Assembly: GCA_032095175.1 (NCBI GenBank)
Contig: DAMCZI010000004.1
Coordinates: forward strand, 124,001 to 188,000
Direction: 5' to 3'
Origin: DAMCZI01 sp032095175
Lineage (GTDB): Bacteria > Bacillota > Clostridia > Clostridiales > Caloramatoraceae
DNA length: 64,000 nt
Shown: positions 1 through 8,736 of the stretch, in pieces
How the letters are laid out: each line of letters starts with the position of its first letter
Numbering within the stretch: position 1 is the first letter of the stretch
Translations under genes and position numbers: made by a program
Notes under the pieces: generated by a model
What the model was told of the DNA's origin: nothing
Databases searched by the model: none
The model's input: only the letters and a program-made list of their open reading frames with translations

Positions 1-739
1 TCTTGTCTGTATCAGAGCTTATAAGCGTTAAAACACCAATAGAAGCTAATCCACTATACTGAAGCTTACATTTGTTATCCTTTAAGCCATGATATATTCT
101 TGAAGCCTTGCTGCACTTTTCCTCAACATCTTCTTCTCCCAATGCTAAAATATGCGATAGGGTTTGAAGATCATTTCCTTTATAGAATCCTGATCCATTT
201 AATGTGTTATAGCATTCCTCTATTTTTATTGATGTTTGTGAAACATCTAAATCAGTAGTAGCTAGTAATGCTGCAAAAACATAATCATCAACAGATGTTA
301 ACCAATAATGATTCTCCTTCATCCTCTGATAGAACTGCTTCATCCTATTAATTGCATAATCCCAATTGCCCCTATCCACTTCCTTAGCTATGGTATAGCA
401 GGCTAGTGGCAAGTACTGGCTATTCTTAAACTTTTCCGCTCTCAACTTGTCATAAACTGCTAAAATACTTTTAAAGGATTCTTTATAATCCTCCTCAAGA
501 GATAAAAGATTGGCTAAAATAAATGCATTTGTTCCTCTAAAATAAGAGGTAAATCCAGTTTCATCCTTAATATGCTTTCTAATCTCCTTAATAGTATCTA
601 TATTAACCATTCTCCCCTTTAAAGCATTAGACATAGCCACTAAATGCTTTAACAAATTGTACTCCATCTTAAATGAACCCTTAAGAGTATGATAATTCTC
701 AACCATTAAATCAACCTTTTGCAATAATAAAGCTTCCAC
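1..739 (-). CDS. DUF4003-type protein, 3' end cut by window edge
   Basis: An open reading frame runs off the left edge of the window. It starts at a GTG at 739, preceded by a GGGGGA ribosome-binding site about five bases upstream, and begins VEALLLQKVDLMVENYHTL. About 246 residues are visible, rich in helix-forming residues, with motifs such as YFRGTNAF and YLPLACYTIA. I recognise this as the DUF4003 family common in Firmicutes, whose function is unknown. No signal peptide or membrane segment is seen. The C-terminus lies outside the window. Confidence 0.75.
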   Translation of the reverse strand, partial: MEALLLQKVDLMVENYHTLKGSFKMEYNLLKHLVAMSNALKGRMVNIDTIKEIRKHIKDETGFTSYFRGTNAFILANLLSLEEDYKESFKSILAVYDKLRAEKFKNSQYLPLACYTIAKEVDRGNWDYAINRMKQFYQRMKENHYWLTSVDDYVFAALLATTDLDVSQTSIKIEECYNTLNGSGFYKGNDLQTLSHILALGEEDVEEKCSKASRIYHGLKDNKCKLQYSGLASIGVLTLISSDTDK

Positions 740-770
740 ATAAATCCCCCTCTTTATTTTTTTAAGAATT

Positions 771-902
771 TTATAATAACTTTTCTTTTGTTATTATAAA
801 GCTAAGCTGTTCAATCTCATTTTTGTCAAAAGCATTTATCTTAAAGGAGTCACCTGAGGGCTCCCTAATAAAACCAAGCTTTTCTATCATTCTTAAGCTT
901 AT
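771..902 (-). pseudogene. Remnant of a GNAT acetyltransferase C-terminus
   Basis: A 43-codon stretch reads ISLRMIEKLGFIREPS and ends at a TAA at 771. SLRMIEKLGFIRE is the usual C-terminal GNAT signature (asparagine/serine, then xxxxYEKLGF-like). Stop codons lie immediately upstream in frame and no acetyl-CoA loop is present, so only the tail of a gene survives. It lies between a DUF4003 gene and four intact GNAT genes, which suits decay of a further member of that cluster. The short length makes the call tentative. Confidence 0.35.
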
Positions 903-961
903 CTATTATTATCATAACACCCAGTCTGCACCTTTTCTAGCTTAAAAGCATAAAAGCAGTA

Positions 962-1417
962 CTAAAGCTCTTTTTCCATAGCTATAAACTCCATTTCTCC
1001 TTTAACAGTTTTACCAACAAACTCACCAGTTACTTTAAAATCTAAACTTTTATAAAGTCTAAAAGCCCTCTCATTGAACTTAAGCACTGATAGCCCTATA
1101 CTATTTAAATTATATTTACCTTTTACAAAATTTAAGAATGCTTGTATAAATTCTTTACCTAGTCCTTGACTCGTTAGGCTCGGTCTCATCTGTACTGAAA
1201 AAGTTGTTTTTTCATTTAAATAAATTGCACAATTTCCTATAAGCTCATTTTTCTTATTATAAACAGAAAAAACATTATTATCATTTGGAAAACTCTTAAC
1301 ATAATCAATTTTACCTTGTGAAAAATCATTATCAAAAAAAGAATAGATTCCACCATATTTCCAAGTTAAAAAATCTTCCACATCTTCGTTTGTTACTCTT
1401 CTAAATTCATAATTCAT
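962..1417 (-). CDS. GNAT family N-acetyltransferase
   Basis: A 151-residue single-domain GNAT protein, predicted to transfer the acetyl group of acetyl-CoA to an amine; the acceptor cannot be told from sequence. The acetyl-CoA loop is seen as SQGLG near residue 84, followed by the typical NERAFRLYKSLDF C-terminal strand-helix. The start is an ATG preceded by a GGAGGCAATTAG site. It is the first of four adjacent minus-strand GNAT genes, which are too divergent to be a recent duplication. No signal peptide is present, so it should act in the cytoplasm. Confidence 0.85.
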   Translation of the reverse strand: MNYEFRRVTNEDVEDFLTWKYGGIYSFFDNDFSQGKIDYVKSFPNDNNVFSVYNKKNELIGNCAIYLNEKTTFSVQMRPSLTSQGLGKEFIQAFLNFVKGKYNLNSIGLSVLKFNERAFRLYKSLDFKVTGEFVGKTVKGEMEFIAMEKEL

Positions 1418-1512
1418 TTCTAATTGCCTCCATGTTTGCTTATATATTCACATTTTTTTATTTTTATCGAATTCTAAGACTCCACCTTCTATAAGTTGGT
1501 GTTGCAGCATTT

Positions 1513-1545
1513 AAACTTCAGATGGGGTATAGTCCCCATCTGAAG
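1513..1545 (-). terminator. Stem-loop downstream of the 1611-2363 gene
   Basis: A perfect 12-bp stem (CTTCAGATGGGG / CCCCATCTGAAG) with a 6-nt loop lies 66 bp after the stop of the GNAT gene at 1611. Only a weak TTTAAAT follows on the minus strand, so it may be a poor intrinsic terminator or an mRNA 3'-end stabiliser. Confidence 0.45.
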
Positions 1546-1610
1546 CCTTGATATCCAACGATAGCTAAATAAGTTCACTGTTTTTGTAATTCTTAATTCT
1601 CTTTATATAC

Positions 1611-2363
1611 TTAATCCTTATTTGCTTTGGAATAAAGTTCTGCCCATACTGGGAAAAAACCAGCATTAATAGCAATATTCTGTGAATGAAAATGTGATTC
1701 CACAGTGCCGTAGAACGGAATCTTTCCTCGTTTTAAAACTTCATTCTTTAAAAGCGTAACCAAATTAGTTCCTATACCCCTGCCGCGGTACTCTGGGAAA
1801 ACATCAATACCAATTTGCCACATGGTTTCGCTATCTGCACTTGCACCTGCTATGCCCATTATTTTATCTCCATCTAATGCCGCAACTCCAAGGACATCAG
1901 GATGATTTTTATCAAAGGCAAAAGCCTCTTCAATTCTATCATCATTTTCGAACTGTGAAATCTCTTCTTGCTCGTACCATTTTACACCAGCAATAGGTTT
2001 TACCTGTGACATAATAGGATTTGGAAGATAGTAGTGATGAATGTCTGCTATTTCATGTCCAAATTCCTGCAATTTTTTATCGATTGCACGAAGTTTTGGA
2101 TATTCAAAAAGCCATGCTGCATCTCTATCTTTCAATTTTTCTTCACACCAAGGCAAAATCATAGGTGATGCACTGACAATTGTTCTGCCACTAAACAAAA
2201 GTATTTTTAAAAAGCATCCATCATTATCATAAACACGTCTTCCATCCATGAGTTTGTTTTCAACTATTGTATTTTCTTTTTTTTCAAAATCAGAAGCTTG
2301 GCAGCTATAGTCTAGTGCCAACTGAGCCTTAGCAATTTCTAAAATTTCAGTTTTTGTATACAT
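1611..2363 (-). CDS. GNAT acetyltransferase with extra N-terminal domain
   Basis: About 250 residues. The N-terminal half (roughly 1-130) is not recognisable to me as a named domain. The C-terminal half is a GNAT fold with the acetyl-CoA loop EYRGRGIGTNL near residue 195 and SQNIAINAGFFPV near the end. An upstream in-frame ATG at 2378 exists, but GGAAGGTGATA sits directly before the ATG at 2363, making the shorter protein (starting MYTKTEILEIAKAQ) the better choice. The substrate is unknown. The protein looks cytoplasmic. It forms a minus-strand cluster with neighbouring GNAT genes, separated by short gaps. Confidence 0.85.
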   Translation of the reverse strand: MYTKTEILEIAKAQLALDYSCQASDFEKKENTIVENKLMDGRRVYDNDGCFLKILLFSGRTIVSASPMILPWCEEKLKDRDAAWLFEYPKLRAIDKKLQEFGHEIADIHHYYLPNPIMSQVKPIAGVKWYEQEEISQFENDDRIEEAFAFDKNHPDVLGVAALDGDKIMGIAGASADSETMWQIGIDVFPEYRGRGIGTNLVTLLKNEVLKRGKIPFYGTVESHFHSQNIAINAGFFPVWAELYSKANKD

Positions 2364-2407
2364 ATTATCACCTTCCATTTATAAATATCTTTAGCACATA
2401 CTTTTAA

Positions 2408-3178
2408 TTAAATAGTCCTTATTACCGAAAATTCCTCAAATAGTTCAAAGCCTATCTTCTCATAAAAAGCTCTTCTGCTTTGTGTGGTATTTAGGTTTAT
2501 GTACTTACAATTTCTTTTATCCGCTTCAACTCTTATAAAATCAAACATTAGTCTTCCAAGACCCTGACCTCTTTTTTCTTCTTCAATCCATACATCATGT
2601 ACATTGCATATTTCCTCTTTGAATTGGCAGTATACCCAACCTACTACTTGGTTGTTATCCATAAGCCAGTATGGCCTAAACTCCTGTATAAAGGATTCTA
2701 TTGCTGGAAGCTTTTCCTGATACCATGTTTCATTAAAATAATCACTATTTTTCATATATTGATAGTACCATTCTAAAAACTCTTCCTTACCTGGAGCAAT
2801 AAATAATAGTTCTGATGTTATTTTAGGAACTTTAACCTTTGAAATCATATATATGTTATCATTATTTAATTTAAATCCCTTGGATAACAAATAATCCTTC
2901 CACTTTGCCTCATCTAGCTTTGGTGGATATAAATAAAAGTTATCAGGCTTTTGCAAAGAATATCCTTCATGTATTTCATTTATCCTGTTAAGTATTTCAT
3001 CAAACTCATGAAAATCATTAAATTTCAAAAACAAACCCCTGTTGAAATCTCCAGCATAATTAACGAATTTATTTTTAATATGTATAAAATCCTTATAGTA
3101 AACTACATCCGCTCCATACGCCTTTGAATATTCAATTTCATAATTTAATGCCTTTTCTTTTATATATTGTGGCAGCAT
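2408..3178 (-). CDS. GNAT acetyltransferase, two-domain
   Basis: A 256-residue protein in two halves. The N-terminal part (about 1-125) resembles a degenerate GNAT-like lobe without an acetyl-CoA loop. The C-terminal part carries VHDVWIEEEKRGQGLGRLM near residue 200, and NTTQSRRAFYEKIGF is the classic final strand-helix. Predicted role: acetyl-CoA-dependent N-acetylation of an unknown amine. The stop at 2408 lies 44 bp from the start of the next GNAT gene, so these may be cotranscribed. The start is an ATG with a GGGGGGAGATATA site upstream. Confidence 0.85.
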   Translation of the reverse strand: MLPQYIKEKALNYEIEYSKAYGADVVYYKDFIHIKNKFVNYAGDFNRGLFLKFNDFHEFDEILNRINEIHEGYSLQKPDNFYLYPPKLDEAKWKDYLLSKGFKLNNDNIYMISKVKVPKITSELLFIAPGKEEFLEWYYQYMKNSDYFNETWYQEKLPAIESFIQEFRPYWLMDNNQVVGWVYCQFKEEICNVHDVWIEEEKRGQGLGRLMFDFIRVEADKRNCKYINLNTTQSRRAFYEKIGFELFEEFSVIRTI

Positions 3179-3227
3179 TTATATCTCCCCCCTATATAAA
3201 CTTGTAACTGTCCCTGCTGCATTTTGA

Positions 3228-3662
3228 CTAATCAAATTTATATACTAGAACTCCCTCATCTCCTGAAACTTCTCCTGTCCTTTTAAAGCCTATACTTTCA
3301 TAAACATGAAAAGCTCTTGCATTTTCTAGATGGGTACTTGTATAAACTTCCTTACAATCATGTCTATCCTTTATAATTTTCAATATTTTTCTTACAACCT
3401 CTTTGCCATATCCTTTATTTTGATATTCTGTAGATATGTAAACTCTATTCATAGCATAAAATTTTTCTTCATCCTCAAACTCGATTTTGTACATAACAAA
3501 CCCAATCATCTTATCACCATCAAAAACACAAAATGGATATCTATTTTTAAATACATAAGCCTGTGCAATAGAAACAGAATTGCTTGCCACATAATCTAAT
3601 TTAGGCATACTAATACATTCATAATAATTCTCTTCATTAACTGGTTCCAATCTTAAATTCAT
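3228..3662 (-). CDS. GNAT acetyltransferase, polyamine-type (BltD/PaiA-like)
   Basis: A 144-residue single-domain GNAT protein. YQNKGYGKEVVRK near residue 85 is the acetyl-CoA-binding loop, and NARAFHVYESIGFKRTGEV closes the fold. Overall arrangement and length resemble spermine/spermidine acetyltransferases of the BltD type, but assignment to polyamines is an inference from general similarity only. It is the most upstream of the GNAT run on this strand. Its ATG is preceded by AAGAGGGGAAGTAGT. Confidence 0.8.
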   Translation of the reverse strand: MNLRLEPVNEENYYECISMPKLDYVASNSVSIAQAYVFKNRYPFCVFDGDKMIGFVMYKIEFEDEEKFYAMNRVYISTEYQNKGYGKEVVRKILKIIKDRHDCKEVYTSTHLENARAFHVYESIGFKRTGEVSGDEGVLVYKFD

Positions 3663-3810
3663 AATACTACTTCCCCTCTTTTATATAATAGTTATTGACT
3701 TTTTCCATTATTTTTCCTGTTGTATACAACTTAATAAACACCCCCAAAAATATTGCTTTTTAATATCTAATACCCCTCATAATCTTCAACTTGATAACCG
3801 CCTCCTAATA

Positions 3811-3852
3811 TAAAAAGGGATTGCAGGTGAAAATAATCACATGCAATCCCTT
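3811..3852 (-). terminator. Intrinsic terminator with no gene directly upstream
   Basis: An 11-bp stem (AAGGGATTGCA / TGCAATCCCTT) is followed on the minus strand by a run of five T. It lies about 480 bp downstream of a strong minus-strand promoter at 4300-4328, with no convincing gene between, so it may end a non-coding transcript. Confidence 0.7.
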
Positions 3853-4293
3853 GATCTTTTCATAGTTTAATAATAATCTCAAAAACTAATACGACTGTTT
3901 GATAATACAAAAATATAATTATCAAATGTGAACAGTCATTTATATATTTAATCCTAAACTATGCAAAATTAAAACGCCATACCATTAAGAAGGTATAGCG
4001 CTAAATCCTATATTAAAACACATTAAGCAGCACAGCATAAAAGCAAATATCTTTTAAGCCAATTACATAACCTTATGCTTACTTTTAAAAAGGATTGCAG
4101 ACTATGATATTCTTAATAATTAATCAATCGTTAAACTTACACAACAAATAAACCTAAACACATGTGGTAAAACACGTATATTTCAGGTAAGCTCAACAGA
4201 TTATTTAGTTTAAAATCTAAATCTTTGATTAATTATAAAGTAATCATCTCTCCTAATCCTCCAATAAACATAAATTAAACACATAAGTATTAT
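3853..4293 (-). ncRNA. Candidate non-coding or degenerate transcript
   Basis: This stretch lies between a consensus promoter (4300-4328) and an intrinsic terminator (3811-3852) and has no credible gene. It contains two further stem-loops: GACTGTT-TGATAAT pairing with ATTATCA and AACAGTC (3892-3937), and GCCATACC pairing with GGTATAGCG (3974-4000). After a GGATTAGGAGAG site there is only a four-codon ORF, MITL-stop, followed in the same frame by some 31 sense codons, which could also be a dead small gene. It matches no RNA family I know. The call rests on promoter and terminator alone. Confidence 0.35.
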
Positions 4294-4299
4294 TTACTA

Positions 4300-4328
4300 A
4301 GTATAGTTTATTCACACTATTTTGTCAA
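4300..4328 (-). promoter_or_regulatory. Sigma-A promoter of the gene-free transcript
   Basis: On the minus strand TTGACA, a 17-bp spacer and TATACT form a near-consensus sigma-A promoter. Transcription would start near 4293 and run toward 3811, away from the M3 peptidase gene that ends at 4352. Confidence 0.65.
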
Positions 4329-4351
4329 TTATTCTAATATATCCTGTAAAA

Positions 4352-5866
4352 CTAGTCGATCATATATTTTAATGAGAATTCCTCTCCGCTTATCCTCTTA
4401 AATAAATCTTGATATTTATATAAGCCAGATGTCTTAATCACTTCATTTATTAGGAACTCTCCAAATTCAAGTGGCTTGTCTGTAACATCCTTTACATTGT
4501 ATTTCTTTTTGAATACACTTGAAAGCATTTCACAGGTTACATCCCCCATGAAATAGTTGTGAAGGTAAATTGGGTGTGTTGTGTGATGTATTCTAAAGCC
4601 CCATGGAACTTCATCAGCAAAGGGTTCTTCCATAAGTACATCCTTGTATACCTTCCAGTATAGCTGATAGATATCATCAAGTGATTCTATGTTATTTCTA
4701 TATAACTCCTGATCAAATAATATATCATTAATGGCTCTTAGAGACATTAATCTATCGTAATTTCTTATTTGTGAGAATTGCTCTTCTGCCGCTTCTACAT
4801 CATCGAAGAATTTTTCAAAGAATATCTTTTCATATAAAAATCCTCCAAATAGGTTTGCCAAGCCCTCTGAGATTATTCCACTAACACCCATGTTTAATAT
4901 TGTTTCCTCAGGATCAAGTACGAATGAATGTACCCCATGTCCTGTCTCATGAAGTAATACGCCATATTCATTGTACTTGTTCTTAACATTTGCAAGTATT
5001 CTAGAGTCCTTAGCTGTCCTTATTGGGAAGTTATATCCCCATTCTGATTTATTTGCCCTTGAAAAAACATCATAGGTAATATTGAATTTTGATATATCTA
5101 TTCCAAAGTTTTTAAAGAATCCCTGTAATGCTTCATAATAATTGCTTATATCCACTGTTGTATTTAATAGCGGCGCAATTCTAGAACCTATATATCCGCC
5201 ATCCCATGGCATTATTTTATCATCGTTTATGTATTTTTTTGCATATTCACTTCTTACGCTATTCATCTTTGGTAGTATTTCATGGAGTTGTGATGTCCAG
5301 TTTTCAAATATTGATGTATCAAGATCCTGAGTTTTAAGTGAATAGTCAACAAAATCCTTCGCTCCATAAAGCTTTGCATATTCCTTACGAAGCTTTATAA
5401 GTTCAACAAAGCCTCCATCAACAAGTGGTTTATTAACCTGTGCCCTTGAAAAATATGCTGCTTTTCTTCTTTCCCTATTGTCATCATTCATAAGTATCTG
5501 TGATAAATCAACAGAGGTTACTTCTCTACCTTCAAAGGTGCTTCTATGTGTATTTAATATCTTTGATAATTCATTTGTTTTCTTCTGAATCTCAAGCTGA
5601 AGCTCATTTAATTCATCTGAAAGATGATATTCTTCAAACATGTTGTACATTATCTCTACTCTTCTCTTATCCTCAAAGCTTAAATTTTTATTCCTATACT
5701 CACATATAGTTTCAAAATTAGCCTTGTCCTTCATAAACTCAACTATCTTCTCATAAGCCTCTTGACACCCAAAATCATATCCAACGGTATATTGTGTCCA
5801 TTCAAGTTTACTAGACTGCTCCTCTAGTTCTTCAAGCTTTCTTGCGATTTCATTTATTTTCTCCAT
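4352..5866 (-). CDS. M3 family oligoendopeptidase
   Basis: A 504-residue zinc metallopeptidase. LLHETGHGVHSF near residue 305 is the HExxH zinc site, with a second downstream glutamate region in GIISEGLANLFGG. The protein lacks a signal peptide, so it should degrade oligopeptides in the cytoplasm. It is shorter than the usual PepF-type oligoendopeptidases of about 560-600 residues, mainly at the N-terminus. The N-terminal 60 residues are charged and helical. It is monocistronic, with an ATG preceded by AGGGGGGATTTAG. The family call is firm; the exact substrate is unknown. Confidence 0.9.
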   Translation of the reverse strand: MEKINEIARKLEELEEQSSKLEWTQYTVGYDFGCQEAYEKIVEFMKDKANFETICEYRNKNLSFEDKRRVEIMYNMFEEYHLSDELNELQLEIQKKTNELSKILNTHRSTFEGREVTSVDLSQILMNDDNRERRKAAYFSRAQVNKPLVDGGFVELIKLRKEYAKLYGAKDFVDYSLKTQDLDTSIFENWTSQLHEILPKMNSVRSEYAKKYINDDKIMPWDGGYIGSRIAPLLNTTVDISNYYEALQGFFKNFGIDISKFNITYDVFSRANKSEWGYNFPIRTAKDSRILANVKNKYNEYGVLLHETGHGVHSFVLDPEETILNMGVSGIISEGLANLFGGFLYEKIFFEKFFDDVEAAEEQFSQIRNYDRLMSLRAINDILFDQELYRNNIESLDDIYQLYWKVYKDVLMEEPFADEVPWGFRIHHTTHPIYLHNYFMGDVTCEMLSSVFKKKYNVKDVTDKPLEFGEFLINEVIKTSGLYKYQDLFKRISGEEFSLKYMID

Positions 5867-6004
5867 CTAAATCCCCCCTATAGTACGAATTGTCATAAAA
5901 TTCATAATATAGTCTTATTTTATCACATTTCCCAACTTATATATAGTCATGATGCAATTCAAACCTATCCTAAAAGGCACCTTAAAAAACCTTCATATCC
6001 CATA

Positions 6005-6861
6005 TTATAGCGACTCTATAGAATACACACTGGTAGTATCAACATTTTGGAATCTAAAAGACTCATATAAATGAATTGCTGGATTATTATCTATTTCAAC
6101 TTCTAATATGAGTTCATTAGCACCAGATAGAAAAGCTCTATCAATAGCTTCTCCTAATAAATTCCTAGCATATCCTTGCCTGCGATAACGTTTATCTGTT
6201 CCAACAAAAGAAACTTCTACCTTACCATCTCTAATGATTGATGTAACTACAAAACCAATCAACTCATCTTTTTCTACAGCAATTAAAACATCATATTTAT
6301 CAAGGGCTGCTAATATTCGTTTACCAGTCCAATAAACGTCTGGATGGTACTCATCATGAAGTCTACAAAATGACTCATAGTACTTTTCGCTTATTGGAAT
6401 AACTTGCTTGTTGCCCTTTGAAGGATGAAAATCATTTTTTTAAGTTTCATATTCATGTATGTATCAACACATTCTGCACCAATGCTCTGCATAAAGCAAA
6501 TTGCTTGTTTATTCTCTAGAGGATATACTGCATCAAAATGAAACCCAGCATACTTTTCTTTAAAATATTTAAAAAATTCCATAGCTATTTCTTGATAATT
6601 TCTATTAGCATATACACCGTCTACTGCTTCTATATATTTTTCTTCTGGTTCCACTGATAGAGCCAATACCCCTAGAATTTCATTATGTTCTGTACAAATT
6701 AAAACCTCATCATCCGGGTGTTTTGCCATTTTTCTATAAGTCGAAAGCATCTTATCATATTCCTTAGCATAAACTTTACATTTATGCTCTTTTATTTGAT
6801 TAAGTCGGTTTGCATATTGAGCTGCTTCAACAGCTCTTGATTCATCTATACTAATAATCAT
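6005..6861 (-). pseudogene. Frameshifted tandem copy of the two-domain GNAT gene at 7061
   Basis: Two open pieces (start at ATG 6861, and the C-terminal piece ending at 6005) together align along the full length of the intact 285-residue protein at 7061-7918. After NMKLKK the frame is lost at a run of seven A on the coding strand (T7 at 6435-6441); eight A would restore the frame and give KNDFHPSKGNKQVIPI, matching the paralogue. The acetyl-CoA loop YRRQGYARNLL is still intact. The AAAGGAG site before the start is also conserved. It is either a recent pseudogene, a phase-variable gene, or a sequencing slip. Confidence 0.85.
6435..6441 (-). other. Homopolymer tract carrying the frameshift
   Basis: Seven consecutive A on the coding strand lie exactly where the reading frame changes in the 6005-6861 gene copy. 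The intact paralogue has a mixed sequence (CTTAGAACAAATG) at the same place, without a long homopolymer. Confidence 0.8.
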
Positions 6862-6889
6862 CTTAATATCATTCTCCTTTATATGATGT

Positions 6890-7030
6890 GGAACAACTCC
6901 AACACCTGTTAATCCCTTGCCCTTATCTATTGCACAGCTTCTTGATGTTGGATACATAAATCTGAAGGTGTTATCCCATTCCTAATCTCTAAGGTTGCTA
7001 TAATCTGTTATTCCCGCTGTACCTCCACTA
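6890..7030 (-). pseudogene. Remnant of the S41 peptidase C-terminal region
   Basis: The coding strand reads GTAGITDYSNLRD, a TAG stop, EWDNTFRF, then MYPTSRSCAIDKGKGLTGVG. This matches the intact S41 protein at 10849-12129 (GTAGITDYSNLAIQ, EWDNTFQLL, YPTSRNSAIDEGKG). Homology ends abruptly after VVP, about 30 bp before the frameshifted GNAT copy. The remnant has a stop in place of a glutamine codon and no catalytic serine region. It shows that an S41-GNAT gene pair once stood here or was partly copied here. Confidence 0.8.
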
Positions 7031-7060
7031 AAAGACACCGCAAAACCTTCATGTCCCATA

Positions 7061-7918
7061 TTATAACGATTCTATAGAATACAAACTACTTGCATCAACC
7101 TTTTGAAATCCAAAAGACTTGTATAAACAAATTGCTGGATTATTATCTATTTCAACATCAAGTGCAAGTTCATCAACATCAGATAATAAAGCTCTCTCAA
7201 TGGCTTCTCCTAATAAGCTCTTGGCATGTCCTTGCCTGCGATAATGTTTATCTGTCTCAATAAAAGAAATATATTTCTTCTTATCGCCTCCAGATTCACA
7301 TACTACAGAACCAACCAACTCGCCTTTTTCTACAGCAATTAAAACATCATATCTATCAAGAGCTGATAATATTCGTTCACCATTCCAATAAACATCTGGA
7401 TGGTTCTCATCATGAAGTCTACAAAAATCTTCATAGTACTTTTCATTTAAAGGAACGATTTTCTTATTACCCTTTGAAGAATGGTATTCATTTGTTCTAA
7501 GCCTCATTTTAATGTCTATACCATGACATCTAGCGCCAATGCTCTTCATAAAGCAAATTGCTTCTTTGTTTTCTTCTGAATATACTGCATCAAGCTGAAA
7601 CCCAGTATATTTTTCTCTTATATACTTAAAAAACTGCATAGCTATTTCCTCATAATTTTTCTTAGTATATACATTGCTTACTACTTCTATATATTTTTCT
7701 TTTGGCTCTATCAGAAGAGCCAAAACTCCTAAAATTTCATTATTCTCAGTACAAATTAAGACCTCATCATCCGGTTTTCTTACCCTTTTTGTGAAGCTAG
7801 AAAGCAGCTTGTCATATTCATCAGCACAAGCTTTACATTTATGCTTTTTCATTTGACTGATTTCGCTCGCAAACTGAGCTGCTTCAGCAACTCTAGATTC
7901 ATCAATACTAATAATCAT
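7061..7918 (-). CDS. Two-domain GNAT acetyltransferase (intact paralogue)
   Basis: A 285-residue protein with an N-terminal lobe (about 1-140; PDDEVLICTENNEILGVLAL) that looks like a GNAT half without the acetyl-CoA loop, and a C-terminal GNAT domain with ETDKHYRRQGHAKSLLGEA near residue 235 and NNPAICLYKSFGFQKV at the end. The start ATG follows AAGGAGAATAGTATTAGG. The two-domain layout suggests a pseudo-dimer. The neighbouring 6005-6861 copy is its frameshifted duplicate. The substrate is unknown. Confidence 0.85.
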   Translation of the reverse strand: MIISIDESRVAEAAQFASEISQMKKHKCKACADEYDKLLSSFTKRVRKPDDEVLICTENNEILGVLALLIEPKEKYIEVVSNVYTKKNYEEIAMQFFKYIREKYTGFQLDAVYSEENKEAICFMKSIGARCHGIDIKMRLRTNEYHSSKGNKKIVPLNEKYYEDFCRLHDENHPDVYWNGERILSALDRYDVLIAVEKGELVGSVVCESGGDKKKYISFIETDKHYRRQGHAKSLLGEAIERALLSDVDELALDVEIDNNPAICLYKSFGFQKVDASSLYSIESL

Positions 7919-8050
7919 CCTAATACTATTCTCCTTTATATATCTTTATATATGTTACTTCTATCCATAGACCTTTTGTAAATTATACCATTATTTATAG
8001 CTGCTTTGCACGGTCATAAACTGTTCTGAATTGAAGTTGGTTGTGTGGAG

Positions 8051-8078
8051 AGTGACAAAACTCAAGAGCCTGTCATCT
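8051..8078. repeat. Partial REP-like repeat
   Basis: GTGACAAAACTCAAGAGCCTGTCATC shares the segment ACTCAAGARCCTGTCAYC with the right arm of the palindrome at 12291-12378. It appears to be a truncated copy of the same repeat family. Confidence 0.45.
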
Positions 8079-8106
8079 AAGTATCTATCGCCAAAATGTC
8101 ATTATA

Positions 8107-8138
8107 TAAAAAAAGCAGCAGGATTAATCCCCTGCTGG
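8107..8138 (-). terminator. Intrinsic terminator of the CD3324-family gene at 8146
   Basis: The stem CAGCAGG / CCTGCTG with flanking pairs is followed on the minus strand by seven T. It begins just 8 bp after the stop codon of the 8146-8421 gene. Confidence 0.85.
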
Positions 8139-8145
8139 TTCATTT

Positions 8146-8421
8146 TTAACTAGCTGATTTTTCGCTTCTTATTATTCTTCTTATACTACTCTCGGAAAGA
8201 TAATATTCTTCACATAGTTCTTCAACACTAAGCCCATATGCAAATTTCTCATATATTTCAGCATTTCTAAACTTTAAAGCACCTTTTGTTCCGCTTCTTT
8301 CTCCCCAAGACTTTTCATTGCCTTTTTTTCTAGGGATATATAAATACTCCCCATCTATGTAATTTTGAATAATATCTATTACATGTTCAGGTAAAACATT
8401 TTCTGCTTTAACATATTTCAT
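8146..8421 (-). CDS. CD3324 family protein, helix-turn-helix
   Basis: A 91-residue protein beginning MKYVKAENVLPEHVIDIIQNY, followed by YLYIPRKKG and a C-terminal helix-turn-helix-like segment (LSVEELCEEYYLSESSIRRIIR). It belongs to the small clostridial CD3324 family, related in shape to Mor-type DNA-binding proteins; the function is uncharacterised. A paralogue with the same layout lies at 34590-34853. Both genes have upstream a pair of inverted 12-mers containing GCAAAG with identical spacing (here 8515-8562), which suggests shared or self regulation. The ATG follows AAGGAGCGTAGAGA. Confidence 0.75.
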   Translation of the reverse strand: MKYVKAENVLPEHVIDIIQNYIDGEYLYIPRKKGNEKSWGERSGTKGALKFRNAEIYEKFAYGLSVEELCEEYYLSESSIRRIIRSEKSAS

Positions 8422-8514
8422 TTCTCTACGCTCCTTTTAATCCATAATATAACTATGAATTAAGCGCAAAGACCATCATATGTTAAGCCTATCATATCTA
8501 CTATATCTAGATTA

Positions 8515-8562
8515 CTCTAAGCAAAGTTGTAGACCTAACATTAAAATAGTCTTTGCTTAGAG
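8515..8562. promoter_or_regulatory. Inverted repeat upstream of CD3324-family gene
   Basis: CTCTAAGCAAAG (8515-8526) and CTTTGCTTAGAG (8551-8562) form a perfect 12-bp inverted repeat with a 24-nt centre. The same architecture, 36 bp from arm start to arm start, occurs at 34945-34992 upstream of the paralogue. A third GCAAAG lies at 8466. It could be an operator or an RNA stem in the 5' leader. Confidence 0.6.
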
Positions 8563-8736
8563 CACATAAAACCTAATACTCCCTTTAAGTTACACATATC
8601 TTACACCTCCAAATACTTATACCTGTAAAAACAGCTATAAAATAACATTCTACAAATATTTCTATTTTCCTTCTTTAAATTATATTTCATTGCTAGATTA
8701 CTTTAACAACATATATAACAAACATCAATGTATATG

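Noticed and set aside
6391..6957. Single 188-codon gene starting at 6957
   Set aside because: Its first 32 codons come from the S41 remnant and its last 15 from reading past a frameshift; the GNAT part begins at 6861.
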